NCBI GenBank assembly: GCA_027494135.1
Contig: JAOSJK010000012.1
Coordinates: 1,044,795 to 1,108,794, forward strand
DNA length: 64,000 nt
DNA from: Acidimicrobiia bacterium
GTDB lineage: Bacteria; Actinomycetota; Acidimicrobiia; IMCC26256; PALSA-610
Direction of reading: 5' to 3'
Shown: positions 1 to 9,640 of the stretch, piece by piece
Numbering within the stretch: the stretch's first letter is position 1
Layout: each line of letters starts with the position of its first letter
Position numbers and translations under genes: made by a program
Notes under the pieces: model-generated
Told to the model about the DNA's origin: nothing
The model's input: only the letters and a program-made list of their open reading frames with translations
Databases searched by the model: none

Positions 1-895
1 TCCCCCTTCGTCATCCTCTCGAAGGGGTTCCGGATCACGGCATGCACGCCGATCTCGCCGAGAAGCTCGCTGAGCCCAGCCAGGAACGTGGGATGCGTTG
101 TGGCGTCGAGACGCTCCCGCGCTGGTCGGCACCGAGCGGGGGGTTGAGAGAGGCGAAGCCGTTCTCCGGTATCCAGAGCTCCACACCGTCAACGGACGCG
201 ACGGCGAGACCAAGAGACAGGAAGAGCAGCGATCGGCTGCGCGTCGTGAACTCGTTCGGGAACGGCCGTCCATCGACACGTCGACGTCCACGGCCGAGGC
301 GGATCTGGTGATGGAGCTGATCCCCGCCGGGCAGCAGCCGGTCAACTGCCTTCGCCACCGCGCCCTGGATGGGTGACAGGTTCGTGGCACTGACATGTGA
401 CACGAGTGCGTACGAGCCGCCGTCCAGCTCCTCGCGGCAGATCAGTGCACCGATCGCCGAGTCGGCGCCACCACTCAGGAGTACGACACGCTCGTTGTGC
501 TGAGCAACGGGCGCGACACGTTCCTTCGGTGATCGGCTCTTCAGGAACCGCAGCGTCCAGTCGTCGCCGCTGAGGAACCCGAGAAGCGACGCGAGCCGAT
601 CCCTGATCGAATCCCAGGGCGCCGCATCGACCACGGGAGTCGTGAGCTGGATCTCCCGACTTGACCAGTTCGAGCCTGCCAACCGGCGAGGCGTCGAGCG
701 GTCCGCCGCGAGCACACCGGCAGCAAGTCGCACCAGCTCGATGTTCAGTCTGGGAACCGGGCCGAGGTCGCCGAGTGAGGGTCCCAGCCGAGTTACGAAG
801 GTGTCACGGTCGTCCTTCGCCCATAGGAACGTCTCGGCCGCATCGGCCGCGGTCACTCGGGTACCCAGCGAGAGACGAAGGCGATACTGGGGCAC
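1..895 (-). CDS. qatC: QatC: QueC-like PP-loop protein of a Qat anti-phage system (3' end off window)
   Basis: The GTG start at 895 overlaps the qatB stop. The protein has an N-terminal beta-rich part and then the PP-loop motif LLSGGADSAIGAL, typical of QueC-like ATP pyrophosphatases. It continues through WIPENGFASLNPPL, the conserved region of QatC/QueC-like proteins. A one-base loss near 110 breaks the frame; in the next frame the protein continues as TTHPTFLAGLSELLGEIG and runs off the left edge. In known Qat systems QatC acts with QatA (ATPase), QatB and QatD (TatD-like nuclease) to block phage. QatD would lie to the left of base 1. The family is clear from the motif plus the neighbours; activity is inferred. 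Confidence 0.82.
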
Positions 896-1731
896 TACTC
901 GCTCTTCCAGATCGCTCGTAGCGTCTCGATGCCCTGCTCGATTGCTCGCTCGAGTTCCGCCGGTGTCGGTCCGGTTACCGTGAGTTCCGCTCGATCGGCG
1001 AGCACGTGAGCCGTGTTGCGCATCTGTCGTTCCGTCTCGAGGGTGATCGCGACCGAGTGGTCGGAGTTCCTGAGCGTGGCGGCGGTCTCGGTCGTGGCCG
1101 CCTCGAAGATGATCGTTGCGATCGCCTCGCGAACGATCTCCGATGGGTCCGGCGGTGCGCCACCTTCGTTGGCCTCGAGGACCCACTGCGCGATCTCGGC
1201 CGCGGCGCGCCGCTCCTCGTCGTCCTCGATCGTCCCGTCGGGAAGCGGCCCGCACACCGCGCTGACGATCTGGCGCGTCACGTCGATCGGGTCGTCCACC
1301 GCCCGCAGCCGGTCGTAGTCGAGCCCGAGCTCGGCGAGGACCGTGGCGTTTCCTGTCCGGAGCGCGTACGCGGCCGCGGCGGCCCGGCCGGCTCGTGACG
1401 ACGAGCGGGCTGTGCTGCGCTGCGCGCCGCCACCCCGCCCACCTCCGCCTGCCCCCGGACCAGCCCGTCCTCCGCCTCCGCCTCCGCCCATACCGCCTGG
1501 GCCGTCTCCGCCGCCACTGGGGCGCGGTCGAAAGAGGCCGATCGTGGGGAGCAGGGACTCGGGCGGGAGCGGCGGGCGATCGGGTCGATTCTCGGGCGGA
1601 GGGCGATCGGGCGGTTCTCGGTCGTCCCCAGGCGGCGATGGCGGGGGACTGTCAAGCCAGTTCGTGATCTCATGCCGGAGGTCACCGCCCGCCGCGCCAC
1701 CTCCCCCGGTGTAGGAACCCTTCGTGCCCAC
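895..1731 (-). CDS. qatB: QatB component of Qat anti-phage system
   Basis: Intact frame of 278 residues with a GTG start at 1731, one base after the qatA stop and preceded by GGAGG. The N-terminus MGTKGSYTGGGGAAGG matches the glycine-rich start typical of QatB. A proline/glycine-rich disordered stretch (about residues 30-110) follows, then an alpha-helical domain to the end. QatB has no known enzymatic motif and none is visible here. Identity rests on the N-terminal signature, the length and the position between a KAP NTPase and a QueC-like protein. Its stop overlaps the qatC start, so the three genes are translationally coupled. Confidence 0.8.
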   Translation of the reverse strand: MGTKGSYTGGGGAAGGDLRHEITNWLDSPPPSPPGDDREPPDRPPPENRPDRPPLPPESLLPTIGLFRPRPSGGGDGPGGMGGGGGGGRAGPGAGGGGRGGGAQRSTARSSSRAGRAAAAAYALRTGNATVLAELGLDYDRLRAVDDPIDVTRQIVSAVCGPLPDGTIEDDEERRAAAEIAQWVLEANEGGAPPDPSEIVREAIATIIFEAATTETAATLRNSDHSVAITLETERQMRNTAHVLADRAELTVTGPTPAELERAIEQGIETLRAIWKSE

Positions 1732-1732
1732 C

Positions 1733-3563
1733 TCAGGAGCCTCCGCCGAGCGTCTTCAATGCGTTTCGGATTGGCGCTTTGGTGGCCTCGCCCGTCCACT
1801 TCTCGATCACGGCGTCGAAGCCGCTGGTGCCCGCGAACAGCAGGATCGTCGCCGGCTCCAGGTCGTCGGCCGGCGTCGTTCGGAGCAGCCGCACGGCGGT
1901 CTCCGTGGCGTTCGGGTGAAGTCGACACACTCGAAGCAACCCAGTGATCGCGGCCACCTGTTCGGACGGGCGGTCGCGTCCGAGCGCGCCAGATGTTGGG
2001 TGAGGGTGACGGCGTCCGTCTCTGTCAGACCCTGCAGGTCGGCGTCGGCCACGGACTTCTGTTCGGCTCGGACGCTCGATGCCAGGTTCGCCGCGATGTC
2101 ACGGAGCCGTCCGGGCAGCCCGCTGTCCAGCAGTTCCACGCCTGTCACGGATGCCGCGAGATAGAGGTATGGCGCCAGGTCGACGTTGGACAGCTCGGGA
2201 GGGAGCTTCGCCCACCGAAGGAGGTCATCGGAGAACCCGCGCACCCCCTCCTCGGCGTCAGCATTCTCTCGGTCCGGTGTCGCAGAGTTCTCTTCGTCGT
2301 TGGAGTCCTGTGGTGCCGGTCGCCCGGCGGCAATCTCCAGGCGCTGCATCTCGGCACGCAGTGTTCCCGTCGCCAGCCAGTCGAGCACCTGCTTGAACTC
2401 GGTCTCGAGCAGCACCTCCAGAACCATGAGCTTCGCCACTACGTCGGGGGCGAGTTCGATCCCGCGGCGCTTGGCGATGGACTGCCTGACGCGCAGGTCG
2501 TTGAGGAACCGCTTGATCCGTCGAGGGTTGCCGCGCAGCTTTCTCGTACAGCATCGGTGTGAGCCGGGCCGCGAACGCCAGCTCGTCGGCGATGGCCACC
2601 CCGTCGACCTGGAGATCATCGAGCGCCCCGGACCGGAGGCGGAGTTCGCCGCACTGGTCGACGAATACGGATAGCTGTTCCTCGTCGAGGCGGTTCGCCA
2701 ACTGGAGAAGTAGGAGATACGCCTCGGTGTCGAAGCGACTCAGGCTCGGCAGGGGGATCGTCGTCTGAACGATCTTGTGCAGATAGAGCTTTGCCGGCTC
2801 CTCCGGGTCGTCGTTCGCCCCGCCCGGGTAGCGCTGCCGGATGGCCTCGGCGACGCGGTCCTCATCGGCCGCGATCACGAACGCCATCGTCGGAACGGCC
2901 AGGAACAGACGAATGGTCTCGAGCGTCTCGACCACAGTGTCGGGAAGGCAGCGGTCGAGATCGTCCACCAGGACGACCACACGTCGCACGTGCCCCAGAT
3001 CGTCCGACGCCATCAGCGTCGTGAACTCGTCGCGGAACGCCTCGAGGCCACGCGGTTCCGGTCTTGCCGTCGTCGCCGTCTGCATCGATCCGCACGAGGT
3101 CGGTCAGCTCGTCGACGCTCGGCAGCTGGAAGGCCAGTGACGCCTTCGCCGCGACCTTGAGCGCCTTGGACCAATCCACGCGGCGGGCCAGCCGTCTGAT
3201 GAGCCCGACAGCATCGGCTGCTGGCCCTCGCTTCCTGATGATCTCGGCCTCCAGCGCATCGAGGACCGCGCTGATCAGACTCTCCTTCGCACCAGCGGTC
3301 GGGTCGTAACGCCACGGATCGGTGGGGATGGCGAGCACGACCAGCTCGTCCTCGGCCGGGGTTCGGAGCGCCGACTCAACGAGGCGCAGCACGGTCGTCT
3401 TGCCGCTGCCCCAGGCTCCGGAGACCCCGAGCGCCACTGGGTCGAGCGCGTCATCGAGAACGGCATCCACCACGGTATCGGCGACGGCCGCAAAGGCAAG
3501 GAGATCCACCGCAGACGGTTCGTCCGACCACAGCCCCAGCGCAACGCGCTCACCTGCGCTCAC
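1733..3563 (-). CDS. qatA: QatA: KAP-family P-loop NTPase (frameshifted)
   Basis: About 610 residues read across three frameshifts (near 3065, 2540 and 1960). Walker A GAWGSGKTTVL lies near residue 50 and a Walker B-like VVVLVDDLDRC near residue 190. Downstream are the KAP features GNPRRIKRFLND and an alpha-helical C-terminus. KAP NTPases act in several phage-defence systems; next to QatB and QatC this is the ATPase QatA. GTG 3563 is chosen because GGAGG sits 7 bases upstream; the open frame extends to 3683 without another good ribosome site. Three frameshifts could mean decay, but each side stays well conserved, so indel errors are more likely. Confidence 0.8.
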
Positions 3564-3753
3564 CTGGCCACCTCCGTTGAGGAGCCATGCGCCGGCCGAC
3601 GTGGGAGCGCGGCGGTTGAGCAGGTCACCAGGGTTGTTGCTGCGACAGACGCGGGACGCATGGATCACACCTCCGATCACCACGCTACGAAGGGGGTGTG
3701 ACGATGTCGCGGATACCTGCTGTCAGGAACGATCAGGAACCGGCCCCGCCTGA

Positions 3754-3773
3754 GGTTTCCGCGTGCGGAAACC
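3754..3773. promoter_or_regulatory. Perfect 9+9 bp inverted repeat between qat operon and divergent RHH gene
   Basis: GGTTTCCGC and GCGGAAACC are separated by two bases, in the 266-bp gap between the qatA start and the ribbon-helix-helix gene. It has no trailing T run, so it is not a simple terminator. It lies 57 bp before the RHH start and 190 bp before qatA, a natural operator position for the RHH protein. This assignment is inference. Confidence 0.5.
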
Positions 3774-3829
3774 GCGCCGGTGCGCGCGATATCCACCACT
3801 CCCGTGTGCCATCTTCGTATGGTCACGGC

Positions 3830-4018
3830 ATGCCGCGACCAAAGACCCACCATGAGGAGCGGGTGACCACCGCGTTGCGTGTACCCAAACCCCTCCACGA
3901 GCGCCTGAAGGAAGCTGCAGCCGACCGCCAGGTCGGCGTCAACCTCCTCGCCGTGACGGCAATCGAGGACTACCTCAGCCGGCTGATCCCGGTTGAGGAG
4001 CTCAAGCTCACGAGGTAG
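3830..4018 (+). CDS. Small ribbon-helix-helix (CopG/Arc-like) protein
   Basis: A 62-residue protein starting at ATG 3830 (MPRPKTHHEERVTTALRVP). The pattern RVTTALRVPKPLHERLKEAAADR followed by a helix with NLLAVTAIEDYLSRL is a classic ribbon-helix-helix DNA-binding fold: a beta strand and two helices. Such proteins act as dimeric repressors or antitoxins. It is divergent from the Qat operon with a palindrome between, so it may regulate itself and qat. No toxin gene follows. The 104 bases after its stop hold no gene. Confidence 0.7.
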   Translation: MPRPKTHHEERVTTALRVPKPLHERLKEAAADRQVGVNLLAVTAIEDYLSRLIPVEELKLTR

Positions 4019-4122
4019 CGAGCAAGACGCGGCAGTGCGAAGCGAACGCGATTGGGGGGCGCGGGTGACGGACTCAACTCCCGGCCGCCGGCAGCGGCGA
4101 GTCCATATCGGCGGCCCCGACG

Positions 4123-4527
4123 TCACCCAGCCGGATGGGCGTAGGCGCTCAGCGTGATGTTCCAGCGTCCGCGGCTCGCGGCTTCGGCGGCTCCCGCAAG
4201 TCGGGTGATCTGCTCTTCGGCGTCGGCTCCCCGGACGGTGATCGTCACGTAGTCGCCGGTCCCGCGGACCCGCGCCCAGCTTGACCTGGCTGCGAGGTCG
4301 CGGATGGTGTCGTAGAAGCCGTCGAGGTCGCGGCTGTCCTCGAGCGTGTTCGCAGCGCCGTGGACGACCGTGAGGTGCCGGTGGCCGTGGGCGAGCTCGT
4401 GGGCTTCCCACACGAGCAGGTCGTCGTGGAGCTGGCGGCGTCGTTCGGCGTTGGTGGCGGGGTCGTCGAGGTCGGCGAGGCGCCAGCCGTAGGGGTTGTA
4501 GAAGGCCGGGTCGTCGAGTCTGGGCAT
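4123..4527 (-). CDS. Hypothetical protein of the conjugative element
   Basis: 134 residues, ATG 4527 preceded by GGAG. It begins MPRLDDPAFYNPYGWRLADL and contains an acidic/His-rich helix (WEAHELAHGHRHLTVVHGA) and a C-terminal ferredoxin-like alternation (GDYVTITVRGADAEEQITRL). I do not recognise the family. It lies just downstream of the wall-hydrolase gene in the same direction, at the end of the conjugation cluster. Confidence 0.6.
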   Translation of the reverse strand: MPRLDDPAFYNPYGWRLADLDDPATNAERRRQLHDDLLVWEAHELAHGHRHLTVVHGAANTLEDSRDLDGFYDTIRDLAARSSWARVRGTGDYVTITVRGADAEEQITRLAGAAEAASRGRWNITLSAYAHPAG

Positions 4528-4690
4528 GGTGGGCTCCGGTCGTGACGGGTGTCGTGGCTCCACGAACACGACCCGACCAGATGGTGGAGCGGTCCGATCC
4601 CACGGTACTGGGCCTGCTCTCTCGGGTTCGCCGCCGCACCCGCCATCCGTCCTTGGGTGACCCCGGGGGCCGAGGGCTTGTTGATCGGGG

Positions 4691-5725
4691 TCAGTACGAG
4701 CAGCCCGTGGTCGGCAGCTCGGTGGGGTCGATGCCGGTGGCGAGGTGGCGCAGGGACCGCAGGAGGGGTTGGGGGCAGCGGAGTCGGCCGTCGGGAGTTC
4801 GGATCTGGAGGTGGAGGTGGGGGCCGCTGGAGCGTCCGGTGTTCCCGCTGGAGAGGATTTGGGTGCCGGCGGTGACGGTGTCGCCGACTTGGACGTGGAC
4901 GGCGTTGCCGTGGCAGTAGTTCCATCGGTTGCCGGCGTCGTCGTCGATGGTGACGCCGATCCCGCAGGGCTGGCAGCCGTCGGGGTGTGTTCCGCAGCCG
5001 TGGTCCCACCAGTTGTCGGGCCAGTACGGGACGGCGGTGACGGTCCCGCCGCGCACGGCGTAGATCGGGGTGCCGGAGGGGAGGCCCCAGTCCCAGGCCG
5101 GGTAGTCGTGGTGGGCGGCGTCGACCGGCGCGGTGGCGAACAGCTCGAGTGGCGCCGGGTAGGCGTAGCCGTCGGCGAGCACCTCGATCGGGGTTCCGGG
5201 CAGGCACCCCCGCCACCACCCGTGCCGCTGATACCGGCTGGGGTGCGTTCGAGCTGCGTCTCGTAGTCGGTCATCCACCGCTGCTGGTACTGACGAGGGG
5301 TGAGGGTGTTGCCGCCGCCGGGGTTGGGGACTGTGTCCCACTCGGGGACCCGTCCGGGGGAGGTGACCGAGGAACCAGACGACGCCGATGGCGGACACGT
5401 CGCCGTCGTTGGCGTCGAGGATGGCTTGGACCTGCGCGATGGCCTTCTGGTCCTGGACGTAGGGCGGCGCCTGCCACGCGGTCGTGTAGCCACCCCAGCC
5501 GGCCCAGGTCGCGTCGGTGAACTGGTAGGCGCCCGAGGCGCTCGACCCGCTGGCGCGGGCGGTGTAGTCGGCGCCGGATTCCAGCGTGCGGATGGTGGCG
5601 AGGATGGCGTCGATCTCGCCGGAGGGCGCGCAGGCGAGGCGCGGGGTGTCGCCGGTGGCGAACAGCACGGGGAACGACAGCAGGCCGACGACGACGGCGA
5701 GGGCGGGAGCGGCGAGGAGCTTCAC
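4691..5725 (-). CDS. Bifunctional cell-wall hydrolase: SLT-like transglycosylase plus M23 peptidase
   Basis: Residues 1-25 form a signal peptide or membrane anchor (LLAAPALAVVVGLLSFPVLF). A lytic-transglycosylase-like domain follows (about 35-115) with TLESGADYTARASGSSASGAYQF; ES is the catalytic-glutamate region. The C-terminal half is a peptidase M23 domain ending with GNTGRSSGPHLHLQI, whose HLH is a zinc ligand. Such VirB1-type proteins open peptidoglycan for a type IV secretion channel. Between about 5365 and 5215 the frame is shifted and restored: the true linker (PGRVPEWDTVPNPGGGNTL) lies in another frame, so two compensating indels are likely. It is divergent from the pilin gene at 5860. 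Confidence 0.8.
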   Translation of the reverse strand: MKLLAAPALAVVVGLLSFPVLFATGDTPRLACAPSGEIDAILATIRTLESGADYTARASGSSASGAYQFTDATWAGWGGYTTAWQAPPYVQDQKAIAQVQAILDANDGDVSAIGVVWFLGHLPRTGPRVGHSPQPRRRQHPHPSSVPAAVDDRLRDAARTHPSRYQRHGWWRGCLPGTPIEVLADGYAYPAPLELFATAPVDAAHHDYPAWDWGLPSGTPIYAVRGGTVTAVPYWPDNWWDHGCGTHPDGCQPCGIGVTIDDDAGNRWNYCHGNAVHVQVGDTVTAGTQILSSGNTGRSSGPHLHLQIRTPDGRLRCPQPLLRSLRHLATGIDPTELPTTGCSY

Positions 5726-5859
5726 GTCTCCTGACCCACCCGTGAGCCGCGGCGGGTGTTACGCGGTGGCGCCTTCGGGGGTGGGTGTTGTGGTTCGAGC
5801 AGCGACGTCCGGCCAGTGCGGGCCGGATGCGCGGAGATTCTCGGAAGGGAGCGTGGGTC

Positions 5860-6207
5860 GTGAGGTGGCGAGTGGCGTTGCGTGTGTCGGTCGGGGCCAC
5901 GGTCACCACCGCGGCCCTGTGGGTGCTGGCGGGACCGGCGCTCGCGCAGGTGCCGGACCCGGCGCCGGATGCGTCGTTGCCGGGCGGCGCGTTGATCACC
6001 CAGGTGCTGGGGTGGTTGAAGTACGCGGCGATCGCCGCGGCGGTGGCGGGCTTGTTGATCGGTGGGGTCGCCACCGGGGTCGGCCACTTCGGGTCCAGCT
6101 ACTCGGCGTCCTCGGCAGGTCGGAAGTGGATCCTGGGTGGGATCGGCGCGGCGATGATCGCCGGGCTGGCGCACACGATCGCCACGACCGTCTACAACGC
6201 GACCTGA
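5860..6207 (+). CDS. VirB2/TrbC-like pilin subunit
   Basis: 115 residues starting at GTG 5860, with GGAAGGGAG 8 bases upstream. A signal peptide ends near ALAQ (about residue 30). Two hydrophobic segments follow (ALITQVLGWLKYAAIAAAVA and WILGGIGAAMIAGLAHTIAT) separated by a short polar loop, the layout of VirB2/TrbC pilins that are processed and assembled at the membrane. It is the first gene of the plus-strand operon running to 12083; spacing to the next gene is 2 bp. The family is assigned from size, topology and position. Confidence 0.7.
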   Translation: MRWRVALRVSVGATVTTAALWVLAGPALAQVPDPAPDASLPGGALITQVLGWLKYAAIAAAVAGLLIGGVATGVGHFGSSYSASSAGRKWILGGIGAAMIAGLAHTIATTVYNAT

Positions 6208-6209
6208 CC

Positions 6210-6898
6210 ATGAACCGGCGGCGCGTGGTGCTGGCGGTGGTGGCGACAATCGCCGTCCTGGGCGGGTTCCGGGCGTGTGCGGCGACCGCGGATCGGCCCG
6301 AAGGCGACCGGCCGCAGCCGGTGTCGTCGCCGTCGCAACCCACACCGACGTGGGCCCGGGACCCAGCACGGTCCGTTCTGGTGTCCCGGCCGGGTGGTCA
6401 CCAGATGATGCCGGGGCGCTGGCCGCGGCGGTCTCGGCGGTGCGCATGACCGGCCCGATCGCTCGGGCCGGGTTCATCACCCGCGCCGACATGATCGACG
6501 CGCTGGCCACCGCCGGCTACGGGCCGGTGTTGGCCGCCGAGTCGGCTGCCCAACTCGACGAGATGACTCGGGAGCTCGCTGCCGCCGGTGTGACGCTGCA
6601 GGCGGTCGCGCTGCACGAGCTGCCCCTGACCGCCCACCTCGTGAGCTCGAGTGACGGTGTGGCGACGGTCGAGGTGTGGTCGGTGACGGTGATCGTGGTC
6701 CCCGACGTGGCGGCGCCGCGCCAGATCTGGCGGACGGTCACCGTCGAGCTGGCCTGGGAGGGCGGCGACTGGCGCATCGACGGCTGGTCGACACAACCGG
6801 GGCCGACACCGGCGCTGGCGACCGGCGCGCCCATCGCCACCGACCGCGATGCGCTCGAGGTCCTCTCGTGGACCCCGGCGGGGATCGGGGGCCGGTGA
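6210..6898 (+). CDS. Membrane-anchored conjugation protein, VirB8/TcpC-like role possible (frameshifted)
   Basis: About 229 residues. ATG 6210 opens a short cytoplasmic tail and one transmembrane helix (VVLAVVATIAVLGGF). A frameshift near 6340 leads into the extracellular domain (MTGPIARAGFITRADMIDALATAGYG to the end), an alpha/beta fold ending WEGGDWRIDGWSTQPG. The single N-terminal anchor and a compact outer domain with a W-R-I-D-G-W ending resemble VirB8/TcpC-type NTF2-like channel proteins, but the match is only topological. The stop overlaps the next start (ATGA). Confidence 0.55.
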
Positions 6899-8174
6899 TG
6901 TTCGATTGGGCGATCCGGGGCTCGGCTCGCTGTTCGGGTTCGTGGGCGACGCGGTAGGCAGCGCGGTCGGGTGGGCGTGGGACAAGGTCATCCAGGGCAT
7001 CTACACGTGGCTGGCCAACGGGCTCGCTCTGCTGATCGAGTGGGTGTGGTCGGTGCTCGATTCGGGGACGACGCCGCGTGTGACCGCGGGCTGGTTCCGC
7101 AACGAGCTAGCGGCCCAGGTCGGTCTGCTCGCGTTGGCGGTGACGGTGGCGATGATGCTGGCCTCGGCGACCCAGGCGGCGCTGGCCGGGCGGCCCGAGC
7201 AGATCGGCGACGCGGTGCGCGAGGGGGTGCGGGCCATCGTCGCGTCGGCGCTGACCTTGACGGTGCTCGACGTGTTGATCGGGGTGGTCGACGAAGCGTC
7301 GACGATGGTGTGGCAGGTCGGCCGGGCCGATCTGGTGACGATGCTCGAAGGGATCGTCGTGGTTGCCACCACGACCGGGCCGCTGGGCGCGACTTTCGTC
7401 GGGCCGCTGTGCCTTCTGTTCGGGTTCCTCGGTCTGATCGGGCTCGTCGTTGCGTTGATGATGCGCTCGGCGCTCATCTACGTCGCCGCCGCGTTGGCGC
7501 CGATCGTGTGGTCGGCCAACGTGCTGCCGTTGTTTCGAGGTTCGGCGCGCAAGCTCGTGCACCTGATGGTGGCGCTGGTGGTGTCGAAGCTGGCCATCGT
7601 CATCACCCTGGTCGTGGCGGTGAAGCTGGTCGCCAACCCGGCCGGCGATCCGGGCTCCACCGCGGTGATCAACGACGGTGCCGCCGCGGTCGGCACCCTG
7701 ATGACCGGGTTCGTGTGCTTCTTGATCGCCGCGGTCACGCCGGTCGTGCTGTACAAGCTGATGCCGACCGTCGAGGGGGCGATGGTCGGCGCCGGCATCG
7801 CCGGGGGCTGGGCTCGGGGCGCGACCACCGCGGCTCACACCGCGCTGATGGTCAAGAGCCTCGGCGCGTCAGCGGCCGCGTCGGCGGCGACCCGGGGTGT
7901 CGCCGGGCAGGGCGGCGTGCCGGGCGCGGCGCCGCGTGGGGGCATCGCCGGGCTCACCGGTGACACACCCAGCACAACGCCCGGGGGCCCGGCGACGGCG
8001 CGCCAACCATCTGCGGCGGCACCGGGTGGTCACGGGCCGGTGCACGCGCCGGCGGAGTCCACCCCCACGCGGTCCACACGGAGCGAGCCGGCGACGTCGA
8101 GGACCCCGGTCGCGGGTGGGGGGCGCCGTCGCGTCCGCGATGGCGACGGTGAGGACGGGGAGTCCGGTTCGTGA
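6898..8174 (+). CDS. VirB6/TrbL-like polytopic channel protein (frameshift near start)
   Basis: ATG 6898 overlaps the previous stop. After MFDWAI a one-base shift near 6917 moves the protein into the frame PGLGSLFGFVGDAVGSAV. About 420 residues follow with roughly six hydrophobic segments (for example VGLLALAVTVAMMLASA, LCLLFGFLGLIGLVVALMM, LMVALVVSKLAIVITLVVAV). The last 110 residues are low-complexity, rich in proline, glycine and threonine. This is the VirB6/TrbL architecture: the inner-membrane core of the type IV channel, with a disordered cytoplasmic tail. It lies between the pilin region and the SCO6880 homologue, as in other actinobacterial clusters. Confidence 0.75.
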
Positions 8175-9640
8175 CCGAGTCCCGCGTCTACCGGTTCGCC
8201 GACGCCCACCGGCCTGGCCTGTTGCTGGGGCTGGGTCCGCGCCAGGCGGTGCCGGTCATCGGCGGGGTGCTGTTCCTGGCCCTGGTGCTGCAGACCGGGC
8301 TCCCGCCACTCGTTGGGCTGGCCGGCCCGATGCTGGGCGGCGCGGTGGCGTTCGGGCGGTGGCGGGGGGCGCCGCTGGCCGAGGTCATCGTCCCCGGTGC
8401 CGGGCTGGCGCTGCGACGCGTCTCGGGTCGGCGGCGGTGGGTGCGGCCACCCCTGGTGGGGGACAACACCGGCGCGGCGCTGCCCCGGATGCTGCGAGGC
8501 CTCGAGCTGCTCGAGGCCGACGACCTGGCCTTCGGGGTCGTGCACGACCGGGTGGCGGGCTGCGTGACCGGCGTGCTGCGCGTGTCGGGGCACGGGTTCC
8601 CGCTGGCGTCCGCGGCCGAGCAGGACGTCATGCTCGCCCGGTGGGGCGCGGCGCTGTCGCCCCTGGCTCGCGAGCGCTGCCCGGTACGCCAGGTGGTGTG
8701 GCAGGAGTGGGCCCACCCGGTCGGCGCCGATGCCCACTACGAGTTCCTCGCCTCCACCGGAATGGACACCCGGCAGGGCGATCCGGCGGTGGCGGACTAC
8801 GCGGCGCTGGTCGCCCAGCAGGCCCCGGTGACCGTCGCCCACGACGTGCTGGTCGCGCTGAGCGTGGATCAGCGCAAGGTCCGGGTCCGGCGCGGTGCCG
8901 CGTCGCGGCTCGCCGGCGCCGTCGACACGCTCGCCGAGGAGCTGCGCCTCTTCGGGGCCCGCCTCGACGCTGCCGGGCTCACCGTGGAGGGCCCGCTGTC
9001 GGGCGTGGAGCTGGCCGCTGCTGTGCGGGTCCGGTCCGATCCTGGCCGTAGCGCCCAGATCGCCGCGCTGGGCCGATCCTTGGCCGCCGCGGCCCGGCGG
9101 GGCGGCCTGGAGTGGGGGCCGATGGCGGTCGAGGCCGACTGGAGCCACGTCCACGTCGACGGCGCCTACCACCGCTCGTACCGGATCGCCGGCTGGCCCC
9201 AGCTGCCCGTGGGCGGCGACTGGATGTCCGGGTTGCTGGTCGACACCCGCTGCATACGGGCCGTGACGGTCGTGTTGGAGCCGGTGCCGATGGGCCGGGC
9301 GGCACGGGCCGCCGACCGTGAGGTCATGGCCCGCGAGGCCGACGCCGACATGAAGACCGAGAAGGGGTTCCGGGTCAACGCCCGGGAGCGCAAACGCCTC
9401 GCCGATGTCGAAGCCCGGGAGCGGGAGCTGTCCGAAGGCCACGCCGAGTTCGCGTTCGTCGGGCTCGTCACCGTCACCGCCGCGGACCTCGACCGCCTCG
9501 ACGACGACTGCGCCGATGTCGAGCAGGCCGCCGCCCAGTTGCTGCTCGACCTTCGTCCCCTCGACGCCCGCCACGACCTCGGCTGGGTCGCCGCCCTTCC
9601 CTTGGGCCGCGCCCTGGCCCCGACCGCCACCACCGCATGA
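8171..9640 (+). CDS. SCO6880-family (PrgI-like) conjugation protein
   Basis: 489 intact residues; the GTG start at 8171 overlaps the stop of the VirB6-like gene. A hydrophobic N-terminal hairpin (AVPVIGGVLFLALVLQTGLP ... LAGPMLGGAVAFGRW) is followed by a large soluble alpha/beta domain. This is the SCO6880 arrangement: a PrgI/VirB3-like membrane part fused to a VirB4 N-terminal-like domain. It most likely anchors the VirB4 ATPase to the channel. It is immediately followed, with overlap, by the VirB4 gene. Confidence 0.8.
   Translation: MTESRVYRFADAHRPGLLLGLGPRQAVPVIGGVLFLALVLQTGLPPLVGLAGPMLGGAVAFGRWRGAPLAEVIVPGAGLALRRVSGRRRWVRPPLVGDNTGAALPRMLRGLELLEADDLAFGVVHDRVAGCVTGVLRVSGHGFPLASAAEQDVMLARWGAALSPLARERCPVRQVVWQEWAHPVGADAHYEFLASTGMDTRQGDPAVADYAALVAQQAPVTVAHDVLVALSVDQRKVRVRRGAASRLAGAVDTLAEELRLFGARLDAAGLTVEGPLSGVELAAAVRVRSDPGRSAQIAALGRSLAAAARRGGLEWGPMAVEADWSHVHVDGAYHRSYRIAGWPQLPVGGDWMSGLLVDTRCIRAVTVVLEPVPMGRAARAADREVMAREADADMKTEKGFRVNARERKRLADVEARERELSEGHAEFAFVGLVTVTAADLDRLDDDCADVEQAAAQLLLDLRPLDARHDLGWVAALPLGRALAPTATTA

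Noticed and set aside
895-3100. Several long plus-strand open frames opposite the qat genes
   Set aside because: They are mirror frames of high-GC coding sequence, Arg/Pro-rich, without family motifs or ribosome sites.
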